A DNA stretch of 64,000 bases from DATEDA01 sp963744255 (GCA_963744255.1 CAVUSZ010000058.1:8506-72505), one strand, 5' to 3'. Counted from the first letter of the stretch, positions 1-8,062 are shown. The notes: generated by a model from the letters alone, not told the origin. Numbers and translations are program-made.

Positions 1-181
1 GGTCGCCGAGGTACTGGATGATGTCGCGGTAGCTGTCGATGGCGATTCGTTCCGCCACCAGGTCTTCCTTGATCATGCTAACGAGGGAATCGCCCTCGAC
101 ATACTCCGCGTGGCTGCGGCCTAACCGTCCGTCGGGGCGAAATCGGGCGCCCCGCCAAGCGAAGGCACGTTTTGGCAAGTC
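1..181 (-). pseudogene. bacterioferritin-family protein, truncated at 5' side and cut by window edge
   Basis: Read from about 181 down to 1, the frame encodes GRSHAEYVEGDSLVSMIKED, then LVAERIAIDSYRDIIQYLGD. This matches the middle of ferritin-like bacterioferritin proteins, the loop before helix C plus the start of helix C, which store or detoxify iron. The first two helices, with the usual ExxH iron ligands, should lie upstream at about 180-400. The frame is closed by TAG at 182-184 and no other minus frame there resembles a ferritin. The gene therefore looks 5'-truncated; the rest lies outside the window. An operator-like palindrome at 279-296 sits just upstream. A short variant starting inside this frame cannot be excluded. 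Confidence 0.6.
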
Positions 182-278
182 CTAGGCCGTACTGCGCCGG
201 GTGGGAGGTCCATCTCACCCGGTTTCGACTCTGTTTAGGGGCGTTTAGCGGTGTGTATTGGCTGCCAGACGCGTCTTG

Positions 279-296
279 TGTGCGCCAACGCACCGA
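279..296 (+). promoter_or_regulatory. CRP-type operator, TGTGCGCCAACGCACCGA
   Basis: Near-palindrome TGTGC-N6-GCACC, one of a family of sites scattered through 0.3-12.5 kb. It lies 138 bp upstream of the first GlsB-like gene and about 100 bp upstream of the truncated bacterioferritin frame, so it could serve both. The 5-N6-5 spacing is that of Crp/Fnr-family sites. Assignment to the two Crp/Fnr proteins in the window is inference. Confidence 0.6.
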
Positions 297-390
297 TCGC
301 GGTCCGGTGTGCGAGTAACGTCCATAAGTGAGCGCTGTTCCCGACTGTGCGCTTGGAGGCAGGACTGGCACGCGAACGCGAGCCACGGGG

Positions 391-404
391 CGGTGTCAAC
401 ACCG
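391..404 (+). promoter_or_regulatory. leader hairpin CGGTG-TCAA-CACCG of glsB-like gene 1
   Basis: A 5-bp stem with a tetraloop in the untranslated leader, ending 30 nt before the ATG at 435. The second GlsB-like gene has an equivalent hairpin at 10881-10896 with a covarying closing pair and a GCAA loop, at nearly the same distance from its ATG. Between hairpin and start both leaders share GGACNCTT and AAAGGAAGAGACGA. This suggests a conserved RNA element in the 5' UTR. Confidence 0.45.
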
Positions 405-434
405 GACGCTTAACCCGCGAAAGGAAGAGACGAC

Positions 435-680
435 ATGGAATTTCTCTGGTTCATACTGATTGGTTTGGCTGCCGGATGGCTGGCGGGGCAGTTCATGAGC
501 GGCGGCGGATACGGCGTCGTCGGCGACATCCTGCTCGGCGTCGTGGGCGCGGTGGTCGGCGGGTTTCTGTTCCACCAGCTGGGCCTGTCCGCCGGAGGCG
601 GGTTGATCGGCGCCTTGATCGTGGCGACTATCGGCGCCGTGATCCTGATATTCCTGGTGCGCGTGGTCAAGCGTGCCTAG
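435..680 (+). CDS. GlsB/YeaQ/YmgE family stress-response membrane protein (copy 1)
   Basis: An 81-residue protein of the transglycosylase-associated (PF04226) type: three hydrophobic glycine-rich segments (about 1-22, 27-47, 52-75) and a basic C-terminus VKRA. It is predicted to sit in the inner membrane. Relatives are induced by general stress, but their biochemical role is unknown. The start is set by AAAGGAAGAG about 9 nt before ATG. The leader carries an operator-like palindrome (279-296) and a small hairpin (391-404). A close paralogue lies at 10925 and a more distant one at 12642. The gene stands alone. Confidence 0.85.
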   Translation: MEFLWFILIGLAAGWLAGQFMSGGGYGVVGDILLGVVGAVVGGFLFHQLGLSAGGGLIGALIVATIGAVILIFLVRVVKRA

Positions 681-979
681 CGGCCGCCACTCGCGGATGA
701 TGGTCGAGTTGACAGTCTGCGCGTGACCCTCGGGTAAGGTCGATCCCTGGCTATGAAATTCGACTCACCACAGCCTTCGAGGCACGGGGGAGACCAGCGG
801 GGATACCGGGATTCGGAGCGTCAACCCCGCGGCGCGTTCCGCTACGCGCCGGTCAGCACCAGGTGGAAAACCGACGAGTCGATCGACACCGCTGAGCGAA
901 GCCGCTCGTCCAGATCGACCGACACGCGGTCCCCGTAACGCCGCAGGCTGGCACAGACCACGCCGCGGCGGTCGGCGGC

Positions 980-1363
980 TCAGGTCTTGACGAACAGCGT
1001 CACCAGCGGGCTCCCGCCGCGCTGCGCACTCCAATGCCCGTGCACCCCGGGATCGAAGGTCGCACCTTCCGGAAGCGTATCCGCCGAATAGAAGTGCTCG
1101 CCGGGCTGGAACACGCGCGAGGTGCCGTCCTGTAGCCCGATCTCCATCTCGCCCCCGAGGATGAACACCCACTGCGGCTCGAGCGTGCAGTGCCACTGGC
1201 TGCGAAACCCTACGGGACTGTGGCGCAGCTGGTAGCCGGAGGAGGGGAATACCTCCGACAGCATGGCCTGCGGCGTGCCTTCGGGCAGCGTCACCTCGTC
1301 CTCGCGGAATCTCGCGCGGCCGTCGCGACCGGTGTAAAGCACGACTCTCCTGAACGTGAGCAT
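980..1363 (-). CDS. cupin-domain protein
   Basis: A 127-residue single-domain cupin. The first motif region is WHCTLEPQWVFILGGEMEIG (about residues 58-77). It is followed by FQPGEHFYSADTLPEG and then GVHGHWSA, giving His/Glu/His residues able to bind a metal. The central HCTLEPQW and GGEMEI match small cupins that accompany metabolic or regulatory genes; the substrate cannot be told. Start chosen at MLTFRRVV because homologous-looking sequence begins there, although the frame is open further upstream. No operon partner is apparent. Confidence 0.75.
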   Translation of the reverse strand: MLTFRRVVLYTGRDGRARFREDEVTLPEGTPQAMLSEVFPSSGYQLRHSPVGFRSQWHCTLEPQWVFILGGEMEIGLQDGTSRVFQPGEHFYSADTLPEGATFDPGVHGHWSAQRGGSPLVTLFVKT

Positions 1364-1548
1364 GGCGGGCTCCGGAGCGGATACGCGGTGGAATGGGGAA
1401 TGCCGTATGAGACCACGTCCGGGTGTGCTTGTGGGCCGGCCGCGGAGCAAGCGTACGATCGGGCGGGCCGGCCCGTCGCGCGGCGCCCAAGGACGCCCGA
1501 ACCCACTCCCGGGCCCCGGCCCATCGAACACCGCGAAGGAGCGCTCCA

Positions 1549-1710
1549 ATGACCCTTTGTCCGATCGCCATAGCCGTCGGTTGCAGGAAGTGTCCGGTCT
1601 TCAGCGTCTGTCCCGTGAAAAGCGTCATCGGCGATTACAAGAAGGAGGAGGAAGCAAAGTCCAGGCGCGGAACCACCAAGGCGAAGAACGGCAGAAAGCG
1701 GGGCGGCTAG
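1549..1710 (+). CDS. small cysteine-rich protein
   Basis: A 53-residue protein beginning MTLCPIAIAVGCRKCPVFSV and continuing CPVKSVIGDY, with a Lys/Arg-rich tail (KKEEEAKSRR..RKRGG). Four Cys lie in the first 21 residues as C-x7-C-x2-C-x5-C, which could bind zinc or an Fe-S cluster. A clear ribosome site (GAAGGAG) precedes the ATG. I believe similar small proteins occur in betaproteobacteria but know no function. Its TAG stop shares the CTAG at 1707-1710 with the stop of the convergent protease gene. Confidence 0.6.
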   Translation: MTLCPIAIAVGCRKCPVFSVCPVKSVIGDYKKEEEAKSRRGTTKAKNGRKRGG

Positions 1711-2453
1711 GCTGGCGCCGCGTCCTGCGTGAGGGTCAGGAGCACGTCGGCGTACCATGCGCAGTTGAGGTCGAGGCGTTCGTCCTGCTGGACATCGCGG
1801 TTGGCGACGTCCATCCGGGCGGCGTGGACCCCGAGCAGCATCCACGGCAGTTCCACCCGACCGGCGCCCTGGGTCGGGTCCCGCGCGACCACCGGCGCGC
1901 CGCTCGTGCCGCGATGCATCCGCGCATCCGTCAGAAAGTACCCGCTGCCCTGGAACCGGATCCCGAACGCCGAGGCGATGACCGCCTGCCGCGCGACCGG
2001 CAGCCGATGCAGCGTGTCGTGAAAGCCCAGCGGAAAACCGGCGATGAGCACCGACGTACCCACTTCGACCTCGTCGAGCTGCTTCACGAGGTGGGCGGGC
2101 GTGAATGCGTGATAGAGCAGCGTCTCCGGCAGGGCAGGCCGCTCGAGCTCCAGGGCGACGACGTCGATCACGCCGGCCGCATCGCGCGCCTCGCGCCACA
2201 CCGACTTCCGGTCCCGGTAAAGCGGAATCGAGAACTGCCTCGTCATGGCCACGTTCTCCGGCGCTACGTGCAGCTCGATCTCCAGCCGGTCCGGGCGATG
2301 ATCGCTCGGCTCGTCGAGCACCACGTGCCGGTTCGTCACCAGGAACAGCCGGTCATCCCGCGCGAAGAAGAAGCCGGTCGCGTTGGTCAGGTGTTGCTGC
2401 CCGAACATCGTCGTGACGCGAGTCACGGCCAGCAGCAGCGATTCGATCATCAT
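1707..2453 (-). CDS. trypsin-like (S1 family) serine protease
   Basis: A 248-residue protein with the chymotrypsin-fold triad: His in VTNRHVVL (about residue 44), Asp in GVIDVVALE (about 98), and the nucleophile Ser in HRGTSGAPVV (about 186). No signal peptide or PDZ domain is seen, so it is a short, apparently cytoplasmic protease domain rather than a DegP-type protein. Start is ATGATG at 2453. The ATGA overlaps the stop of the upstream methyltransferase gene, indicating translational coupling. Confidence 0.8.
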   Translation of the reverse strand: MMIESLLLAVTRVTTMFGQQHLTNATGFFFARDDRLFLVTNRHVVLDEPSDHRPDRLEIELHVAPENVAMTRQFSIPLYRDRKSVWREARDAAGVIDVVALELERPALPETLLYHAFTPAHLVKQLDEVEVGTSVLIAGFPLGFHDTLHRLPVARQAVIASAFGIRFQGSGYFLTDARMHRGTSGAPVVARDPTQGAGRVELPWMLLGVHAARMDVANRDVQQDERLDLNCAWYADVLLTLTQDAAPA

Positions 2454-3079
2454 GCGAGCCTCCGCCACACGCTCGCGAGCCATGGTTGCCGCTCGCGCGG
2501 CAGACCGGCGGGGCGGTAATAGTGGGTAAGCTCGGCGAAGCCCGCAGCCGAGAGGTAGCGGCGCCAACTCTCGAGTTCGTGGTATGCGCCGTAGCGCCCC
2601 CGGCTCCAGCCTTCCTCGTTGTGGCCGTGCGGGTTCGAGCTGAACAACACCCCGCCCGGCTTCAGCGCGGCGTGCAATTCCAGCAACACGCGCGGCAGCT
2701 CCTGGCTGGGGACGTGAAACAGCGCGGCGTTGGCGAAGATGCCATCGAACCGCTCGTCCGGCAGCTCGAGCCTGAGGAAGTCCTGCTGCCACACCTCGCA
2801 GCCGCTGTCGGCGCGCGCCATCTCGGCGAAGCGGGCGGCGCCCTCCAGGCCGACCGCGATGTGACCGAGGCCGGCAAGCACCTTGAGATCGCGCCCCGGC
2901 CCGCAGCCGAAATCGAGTATGGTGAAGGGCGGCTCGCCTGCTATGTATTGCAGCAGCGCCGCGATGTTCTGGCTCACGTCGTGGTCCCGGGTGCCGTCCC
3001 GGAAATCTTCGGCACGCTGGTCGTAGTGGTCCAGCGTGAGGCCGGCGAGCCGTTCGAGGTCTTGCGAGCTCAGTTTCAT
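2450..3079 (-). CDS. class I SAM-dependent methyltransferase
   Basis: A 209-residue methyltransferase. Motif I is TILDFGCGPGRDL (about residues 50-62), the acidic loop of motif II is GLEGAARFAEMA, and motif IV is FDGIFANAALFHVP. The later LKPGGVLFSSNPHG strand is typical of small-molecule methyltransferases. The N-terminus (HYDQRAEDFRDGTRDHDVSQ) is typical of proteins annotated as bifunctional or tellurite-resistance-like methyltransferases; the substrate is unknown. Start at MKLSSQ, divergent from gshA with a 104-bp gap. It forms a two-gene operon with the protease by a 4-bp overlap. Confidence 0.8.
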   Translation of the reverse strand: MKLSSQDLERLAGLTLDHYDQRAEDFRDGTRDHDVSQNIAALLQYIAGEPPFTILDFGCGPGRDLKVLAGLGHIAVGLEGAARFAEMARADSGCEVWQQDFLRLELPDERFDGIFANAALFHVPSQELPRVLLELHAALKPGGVLFSSNPHGHNEEGWSRGRYGAYHELESWRRYLSAAGFAELTHYYRPAGLPRERQPWLASVWRRLA

Positions 3080-3183
3080 CCTGGATCTGCCCGGTCGGGG
3101 CCCTTCCGGGCGGGCCGATTGCATCTGCCCTGGCAACCGACGACGAGAGTTTTCATGGCAACGATGATACGGCCGCACGCCGC

Positions 3184-4698
3184 ATGAAGTCCGTCCGCGA
3201 ACGTCTTCACGCGCTGGGGCCCGGGGTGCTGCGAGGGATCCGGCGGGGCATCGAGAAGGAGAGCCTGCGCGTTCAGCCCGACGGAACGCTCGCCGCGACC
3301 GCGCACCCGACCGGGCTCGGCTCGGCGCTCACCCATCCGCACATCACCACCGATTTCAGCGAGGCGCAGCTCGAGCTGATCACCGGTGTGCATGCCGGCG
3401 TCGAGCCCTGTCTCGAGGAGCTCACCGCGATTCACCAGGCGGTCTACCGGCAGATCGGCGACGAGCTGCTGTGGTGCGCGAGCATGCCGTGCGGGCTGCC
3501 CGCGGAGGACGCGATTCCCATCGGCCGCTACGGCCGGTCCAACGTCGGCCAGGCGAAGACCGTGTACCGCGTCGGTCTCGCGCACCGTTACGGCCGGCGC
3601 ATGCAGACCATCTCCGGCATCCACTACAACTTCTCCCTGCCGGGGGTCTCGAACGAGGAGTACTTCGCGCTGATCCGCAACTTCCGGCGCCATTCGTGGC
3701 TGCTGCTGTACCTCTTCGGCGCCTCGCCCGCGGTGTGCGCGAGTTTCGTCGAGGGTCGCGAGCACGACCTCGAGATGCTCACGTCCGGCACGCTTTACCG
3801 GCCCTGGGCGACGTCGCTGCGCATGGGGCGGCTCGGGTACCAGAGCGACGCGCAGGCCTCGCTCGCGGTGAGCTACAACAGCCTCGAGCGCTACGCCGCC
3901 TCGCTGCAGGACGCGCTCACCCAGCCCTGGCCGGCCTACGAGGCGATCGGCGTGCGCGCGGGCGGCGAGTACCGCCAGCTCGCCACGAGCCTCCTCCAGA
4001 TCGAGAACGAGTTCTACGGCACGATCCGGCCGAAGCGCATCGTCCGCCCCGGCGAGCGCCCGCTGCATGCCCTGCGCGAGCGGGGCGTGGAGTACGTCGA
4101 GGCGCGCTTGATGGACCTCGATCCTTTCTGCCCGGTCGGCATCGCGGCGAGCACGATGCGCTTTCTCGACGTGTTTCTCCTGCACAGCCTGCTCGCCGAA
4201 AGCCCGCCCGACTCGCCGGCCGAGATCTCCGCGCTCGCCCGCAACCAGCACCGCGTCGCGGCGCGCGGCCGCGAGCCGGGGCTCACGCTCGTGCGCGGGG
4301 GGCAGGACGTGGCGCTCTTCGAATGGGGTGGCCAGGTGCTCGCCGAGTGCGAGCCGATCGCCGCGGCGCTCGACGCTGCGCACGATGTGGGCCTGTACGG
4401 CGAGGCGCTCTCGGCAGCGGTCGCCGCGCTCGGGGATGCCGGGTCGGTGCCCTCGGCGCGGATGCTGCGGGAGATGCGGGAGCGATTCGACGGCTCCTAC
4501 CTCCGCTTCGGTCTGGCGCATTCCGTGCGGCACCGGCGGGTTCTACAAGCGCTGCCTTTCGCCGCCGAGCTGCAGGAGCGCTTCGCGCGCCAGGCGGAGG
4601 AGTCGTTTGCGGAGCAGCGGCGCATCGAAGCCGCGGACGACGTCCCGTTCGAGACCTACCGGCAACGCTACCTGGCGCAGGAGCGGCTCGAAGCGTAG
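3184..4698 (+). CDS. gshA: glutamate--cysteine ligase
   Basis: A 504-residue enzyme of the E. coli GshA type. It makes gamma-glutamylcysteine from glutamate, cysteine and ATP, the first step of glutathione synthesis in the cytoplasm. Family blocks are visible: RRGIEKESLRVQPDG near the N-terminus, HPHITTDFSEAQLELIT, WCASMPCGLP, QTISGIHYNFSLP, and RLMDLDPFCPVGI. Length matches the family (about 510-520). The ATG at 3184 follows the divergent methyltransferase. The gene is complete and unbroken, and fits the stress theme of this region. Confidence 0.95.
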   Translation: MKSVRERLHALGPGVLRGIRRGIEKESLRVQPDGTLAATAHPTGLGSALTHPHITTDFSEAQLELITGVHAGVEPCLEELTAIHQAVYRQIGDELLWCASMPCGLPAEDAIPIGRYGRSNVGQAKTVYRVGLAHRYGRRMQTISGIHYNFSLPGVSNEEYFALIRNFRRHSWLLLYLFGASPAVCASFVEGREHDLEMLTSGTLYRPWATSLRMGRLGYQSDAQASLAVSYNSLERYAASLQDALTQPWPAYEAIGVRAGGEYRQLATSLLQIENEFYGTIRPKRIVRPGERPLHALRERGVEYVEARLMDLDPFCPVGIAASTMRFLDVFLLHSLLAESPPDSPAEISALARNQHRVAARGREPGLTLVRGGQDVALFEWGGQVLAECEPIAAALDAAHDVGLYGEALSAAVAALGDAGSVPSARMLREMRERFDGSYLRFGLAHSVRHRRVLQALPFAAELQERFARQAEESFAEQRRIEAADDVPFETYRQRYLAQERLEA

Positions 4699-4753
4699 GC
4701 CTCGGCAGTGATCCGAACGCGCCGGAGCTGGTGCCGCGTCCTGAGCCAGGCGC

Positions 4754-4954
4754 TCACCCGGAAACGCCCCTCCGCAGGGCTCGCGGCGTCGGCCGATCCG
4801 GCATGCTCCCGCCCTCTCCCTCCCAGACTTCCATCGCGTGGGCCCCCTGCCGGGATCGACTCTGTCGTTCCACTTGATCGATCTGCTTCGCGAGCCCCCA
4901 GGCAACCGCCGAGGCGGCGCCCCCGAGGAGCCCTCGGTATAGATCTCGCCTCAC
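4754..4954 (-). CDS. possible small membrane protein
   Basis: A 66-codon frame with a GTG start 8-9 nt after GGGGAA. The N-terminus MRRDLYRGLLGGAASAVAWG looks like a short amphipathic or membrane segment, followed by a hydrophilic tail. It lies in the gap between gshA and the cold-shock gene and is the only plausible coding signal in 4699-5014. I do not recognise a family. In DNA this GC-rich chance frames are common, so the call is tentative. Confidence 0.35.
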   Translation of the reverse strand: MRRDLYRGLLGGAASAVAWGLAKQIDQVERQSRSRQGAHAMEVWEGEGGSMPDRPTPRALRRGVSG

Positions 4955-5014
4955 GTCGTTCCCCGTGCTGTCGTCATTCGGGACGCCAACGGTCGCCTCC
5001 TCCGCGATCGCGAG

Positions 5015-5221
5015 TCATACGGCTTTCAGATTGAATGCGAACGGCTTGCCGTCGGACCCACGGTCCAGGTCGTACGAAAGCCTCTGGCGCTCGTTGACGT
5101 TCCCGAGGCCGGAGCGTTCCACGGCCGTGATGTGCATGAACACATCCTTCGAGCCGTCGTCGGGTCGAATGAAGCCGAAACCTTTGGTGGCGTTGAAGAA
5201 CTTAACGGTTCCCGTAGTCAT
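5015..5221 (-). CDS. cold-shock (CspA family) protein
   Basis: A 68-residue single cold-shock domain: MTTGTVKFFNATKGFGFIRP carries RNP1 (KGFGFI) and VFMHI is RNP2. Such proteins bind single-stranded RNA/DNA and act as RNA chaperones in the cytoplasm. The C-terminal third (YDLDRGSDGKPFAFNL) is normal for the family. GGAGGG (rc of 5225-5230) serves as ribosome site. A weak copy of the local operator lies 62-79 bp upstream. Monocistronic. Confidence 0.93.
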   Translation of the reverse strand: MTTGTVKFFNATKGFGFIRPDDGSKDVFMHITAVERSGLGNVNERQRLSYDLDRGSDGKPFAFNLKAV

Positions 5222-5282
5222 GATCCCTCCAAGTCTGGCGTTGCCTCGTGGATAGAGGATATCGGCAACACCAGGCGCGGTC

Positions 5283-5300
5283 GGTGCGGTGGCGTACGTA
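5283..5300 (+). promoter_or_regulatory. weak CRP-type operator upstream of the cold-shock gene
   Basis: GGTGCGGTGGCGTACGTA matches the local consensus TGTRCGCYRGCGYACMGA at most core positions but lacks the outer T and one core C. It sits 62 bp above the cold-shock ATG. Listed as a degenerate member of the site family. Confidence 0.35.
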
Positions 5301-5378
5301 GAGTCGCCGCCGTCGTCTCACCCGTGTCCGCAGCGGACGCGGTGACGCAACGCCGACCCGACTCCGCCGGCGTAGCGG

Positions 5379-6572
5379 TCAAACGTAGTGCGGTAGCCGG
5401 CGGGCGAACTCGCGTAAAGCGGCGATCCCGCTGGATTCAGCGCGTTCGCGCCAGTCGGAGAGCTGCTTCACCAATTGCTCGGTGGAGGCGCTGGATCGAC
5501 TCCAGAGCTCGCTCAACTCCCGCCGCATCGAGTAGACCGTATGCAGCATCTTGTGCTCGCGCACCAGCGAGTCGAGGGTCATCGGACGACGCGCCTTCCA
5601 GTCCCAGGTATGCAGACGCAGCCAACGAAGCAGGCTCCTCGCGGATAGCGCATCGAGTCCGTCCCCGCCCGCTGTTGCGGCGTGCTGCTTGAGCCTGCGG
5701 ATCTCCTGCCGGCATGCGTCGCCAACCGAGCGGGTGTATTGCGCAAGCACGTAGTAGCGGTGAGTCACTACCGCCTTCACGGTGTCCGCGTCGCACGCCG
5801 TCTTCCCGGGGCTGAACCGGGGCGCGGGGGCGATCCTTCGGACCCGGGCGAGGCCCAGCGTTTCGAGGATGCGGATGTACATCCAGCCGATGTCGAACTC
5901 GTACCAGGCGCTCGAAAGCTTCGCCGACGTCGGGTAGGCATGGTGATTGTTGTGGAACTCTTCGCCCCCGATCAGGACGCCCCAGGGGACGATGTTGGTG
6001 CTGGCGTCCTCGACGGGAAAGTTGCGATACCCCCAGCAATGTCCGATGCCGTTGATCACGCCGGCGGCCCAGAACGGGATCCACAACATCTGGACCGCGA
6101 AGATCAGACTACCCGGACCGATACCGAACGCGACGAGATCGGCGAGTGCCATGAGGACGACGCCGCAGAGAGAGCACCGCGCATAGAGGTGCGTCTCGAC
6201 CCAGTCATCCGGCGTGCCATGGCCGAATCTTTCGATCGTGTCGCGGTTGCGCGATTCGCTCGCGTAGAGAAATACGCCGGCCCATAGCACCCGGCCGATG
6301 CCGTGGATCTGCGGGCTGTGCGGATCCGCGGCGGTCTCGACTCTGGCGTGATGCTTCCGGTGGACGGCCACCCACTCCCTGGTCACCATGCCGGTGGTGA
6401 GCCAGAGCCAGAACCGGAAAAAATGACTGATCGCCGGGTGGAGATCCAGCGCGCGATGGGTCTGATGCCGGTGCAGGAATACCGTGACCGCGACGATCGT
6501 CGTATGGGTCAGCGCGAGCGTGATCAACAGATAGGCCCACCACGGCAGAGCAAAGAGACCGGCGGAGATCAT
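5379..6572 (-). CDS. acyl-CoA/fatty-acid desaturase
   Basis: A membrane di-iron desaturase of 397 residues that introduces a double bond into acyl chains. The three histidine boxes are present: HRHQTHR (about 34-40), HRKHHA (about 70-75) and HNNHHAYP (about 208-215), embedded in hydrophobic segments (WWAYLLITLALTH, FFRFWLWLTTGMV, LIFAVQMLWIPFWAAGVING). A hydrophilic C-terminal region of about 130 residues follows. The start at 6572 (MISAGLFALP) is preferred because GGAAAGG lies about 8 nt upstream; an alternative ATG at 6602 lacks good spacing. An operator-like palindrome lies 74 bp upstream. Likely role: membrane fluidity under stress. Confidence 0.88.
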   Translation of the reverse strand: MISAGLFALPWWAYLLITLALTHTTIVAVTVFLHRHQTHRALDLHPAISHFFRFWLWLTTGMVTREWVAVHRKHHARVETAADPHSPQIHGIGRVLWAGVFLYASESRNRDTIERFGHGTPDDWVETHLYARCSLCGVVLMALADLVAFGIGPGSLIFAVQMLWIPFWAAGVINGIGHCWGYRNFPVEDASTNIVPWGVLIGGEEFHNNHHAYPTSAKLSSAWYEFDIGWMYIRILETLGLARVRRIAPAPRFSPGKTACDADTVKAVVTHRYYVLAQYTRSVGDACRQEIRRLKQHAATAGGDGLDALSARSLLRWLRLHTWDWKARRPMTLDSLVREHKMLHTVYSMRRELSELWSRSSASTEQLVKQLSDWRERAESSGIAALREFARRLPHYV

Positions 6573-6645
6573 CGTCAGGGCCTTTCCATCGCACGATTCC
6601 ATCCTCTTTACCGCCCCGATTGTTCCCCGCGGCCCTGGATCGCTC

Positions 6646-6663
6646 TGTGCGTTTGCGTACATA
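6646..6663 (+). promoter_or_regulatory. CRP-type operator, TGTGCGTTTGCGTACATA
   Basis: A palindromic site (TGTGC-N6-GTACA) in the divergent gap between the desaturase and the DUF3562 gene, 74 bp above the desaturase start. A second copy follows 33 bp away, so each divergent gene may have its own site. Confidence 0.6.
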
Positions 6664-6696
6664 CGGCGGAAAGATTGGATTGCTGACCGGACGCTA

Positions 6697-6714
6697 TGTG
6701 CGCTGGCGTACGGC
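6697..6714 (+). promoter_or_regulatory. CRP-type operator, TGTGCGCTGGCGTACGGC
   Basis: Second copy of the palindrome in this divergent gap, 61 bp upstream of the ATG of the DUF3562 gene at 6776. Confidence 0.6.
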
Positions 6715-6775
6715 GCCCCCAGGGACGGGTGGAGTACCCTGGCATTGAACACAAGCCATATGAAGGGATCTCCCT

Positions 6776-6997
6776 ATGGACGCCCAGCCCGGCAAGAAGT
6801 CCCATCAGCAACAAGCCATCGAGTTCCTGGCTCAGGAATCGCAGGTGCCGATCGATGAAGTAGCGCGGCTCTACGAAGACGAACGGGCCGGGCTTGAGGT
6901 TGGTGCGCGCCTCAGTGGCTTTCTTCCCATTTTTGCCATCCGAAGAGTCCGGGAAATGCTGCGTGTACGCAGCACCGCAATGCGGCCACCCGTTTAG
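6776..6997 (+). CDS. DUF3562 domain protein
   Basis: A 73-residue soluble protein. The core AIEFLAQESQVPIDEVARLY followed by EDERAGLEVGARLSGFLPIF matches the DUF3562 family of short proteobacterial proteins; the function is unknown. The ATG follows AGGGATC with normal spacing. It is monocistronic and faces away from the desaturase, with an operator-like site in front, which supports membership in the same stress regulon. Confidence 0.7.
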   Translation: MDAQPGKKSHQQQAIEFLAQESQVPIDEVARLYEDERAGLEVGARLSGFLPIFAIRRVREMLRVRSTAMRPPV

Positions 6998-7028
6998 GCA
7001 GGCAACGCTGCCCGGCGAGTCGCGCCGG

Positions 7029-7238
7029 TCACCGCGGGGTCCCGCTGGGCATTGGAATGCGCCTGGGGGGCAGGTTGCCTTCCCAACCGCAGCCCATCGC
7101 TCGACAGCGGTAGCGGTATCGCGGCCGGACCAGGCTAATCATCCGATCGATGAACCGGCGTGGCACGCGGATGAGTTTCGCGGACGTGCCGGAGCCGCGG
7201 CACCTCGGGCACTCGTGTGTAAGGGATCCCGCCGACAC
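7029..7238 (-). CDS. small zinc-ribbon protein
   Basis: A 69-codon frame with a GTG start, 21 bp after the stop of the Crp/Fnr gene. It has two cysteine pairs, CPRCRG (about residues 10-15) and CRAMGC (about 45-50), separated by RVPRRFIDRMISLVRPRYRY. The result looks like a zinc ribbon ending GCGWEGNLP. Similar short proteins with RRFIDR and GCGWEG occur in betaproteobacteria; the function is unknown. Its position suggests co-transcription with the upstream regulator. Confidence 0.5.
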   Translation of the reverse strand: MSAGSLTHECPRCRGSGTSAKLIRVPRRFIDRMISLVRPRYRYRCRAMGCGWEGNLPPRRIPMPSGTPR

Positions 7239-7259
7239 GAGCCCGGTCGTCGCCGCTCT

Positions 7260-7970
7260 CTACTGGTGGAGGATCCGGTCGTACACGTTCTGCGCCGACC
7301 GGTAGCACCCGCAGGCGGCGGCTTCCAGGCCGCTGCGGGCGAGAATCGTGATGTTGCCGCGGTGGTAGCGAATCAGCTTTCGCCGCTGCAACCCGCCCGC
7401 CGCCTTGGTCACTCCGACCCGGCGCACACCGAGCATATGAGCGAGGAGCTCGTGGGTCAGATGGAACTCGTCCGTGTGCGCCCGGTCGTGGGTCATCAGC
7501 AGCCAGCGGGCGAGCCGCGAATCCAGTACGTGGAAGTGCGTGCATGCTGCCGTTTGCGCGAGCTGCACCATCGACACGTAGAGATAGCGGTTCAGCTCGC
7601 GCTGCAGGGCGGCGCTATAGGCGAGCTCGCGGAGGAACGGCGCAGCATCCATTCGCATCGCGGCGCCCGAGCCCTGGACCAATGCGCGCAAGGGCGAGAC
7701 GTCGACGCCCAGCATGAGGGTGACGCCGAGCATGCCTTCGCTGCCGACGAGCCCCACCTCCAGGCTCGTGCAGCCGTCGCGCGGGGTCAACAGCGAGATG
7801 AAGCCCTCGGCGGGGAAGTAAACGTGCCGGATACGGTCCCCAGGCTCGCAGAGCACATCCGCGAAAGCGAGCTCGACCGGCTCGCAGCCCGCAAGCAGAT
7901 GCTCGCGATCCTTTCGGGGCAACGCCGCGATCAGATCGTTCGTGGCGGGGACGCGCCTCGTGGACGGCAC
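7260..7970 (-). CDS. Crp/Fnr family transcriptional regulator (A)
   Basis: A 236-residue protein with an N-terminal cyclic-nucleotide-binding-like beta-roll (about 15-130: LCEPGDRIRHVYFPAEGFIS, VGSEGMLG) and a C-terminal winged helix (about 160-225: LTHELLAHMLGVRRVGVTKA). The cAMP-contact residues of true CRP are not recognisable and there is no FNR-type N-terminal Cys cluster, so the signal is unknown. In the recognition helix the CRP contacts R180-E181-R185 read Arg-Val-Lys. A candidate operator lies 75 bp upstream. Paralogue at 8440. It probably senses a stress signal and acts on the palindromes in this region. Confidence 0.85.
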   Translation of the reverse strand: MPSTRRVPATNDLIAALPRKDREHLLAGCEPVELAFADVLCEPGDRIRHVYFPAEGFISLLTPRDGCTSLEVGLVGSEGMLGVTLMLGVDVSPLRALVQGSGAAMRMDAAPFLRELAYSAALQRELNRYLYVSMVQLAQTAACTHFHVLDSRLARWLLMTHDRAHTDEFHLTHELLAHMLGVRRVGVTKAAGGLQRRKLIRYHRGNITILARSGLEAAACGCYRSAQNVYDRILHQ

Positions 7971-8044
7971 CGAACTCTCCTGGAGACTTGAGGGAACCCT
8001 TCAGACGGCATGCGAAGAGCCTACACGAGCAGCGGGCTCCATTA

Positions 8045-8062
8045 CGTTCGCTAGCGTACGCA
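8045..8062 (+). promoter_or_regulatory. CRP-type operator, CGTTCGCTAGCGTACGCA
   Basis: The palindromic core GTTCGCTAGCGTAC lies 75 bp upstream of the start of Crp/Fnr gene A. It fits autoregulation or cross-regulation. The outer T of the left half-site is missing. Confidence 0.5.

Noticed and set aside
842..961. Minus-strand frame after the cupin stop giving CASLRRYGDRVSVDLDERLR
   Set aside because: It looks coding-like but is only about 40 codons, has a weak GTG start and no ribosome site, and I recognise no family. It may be a remnant or chance.
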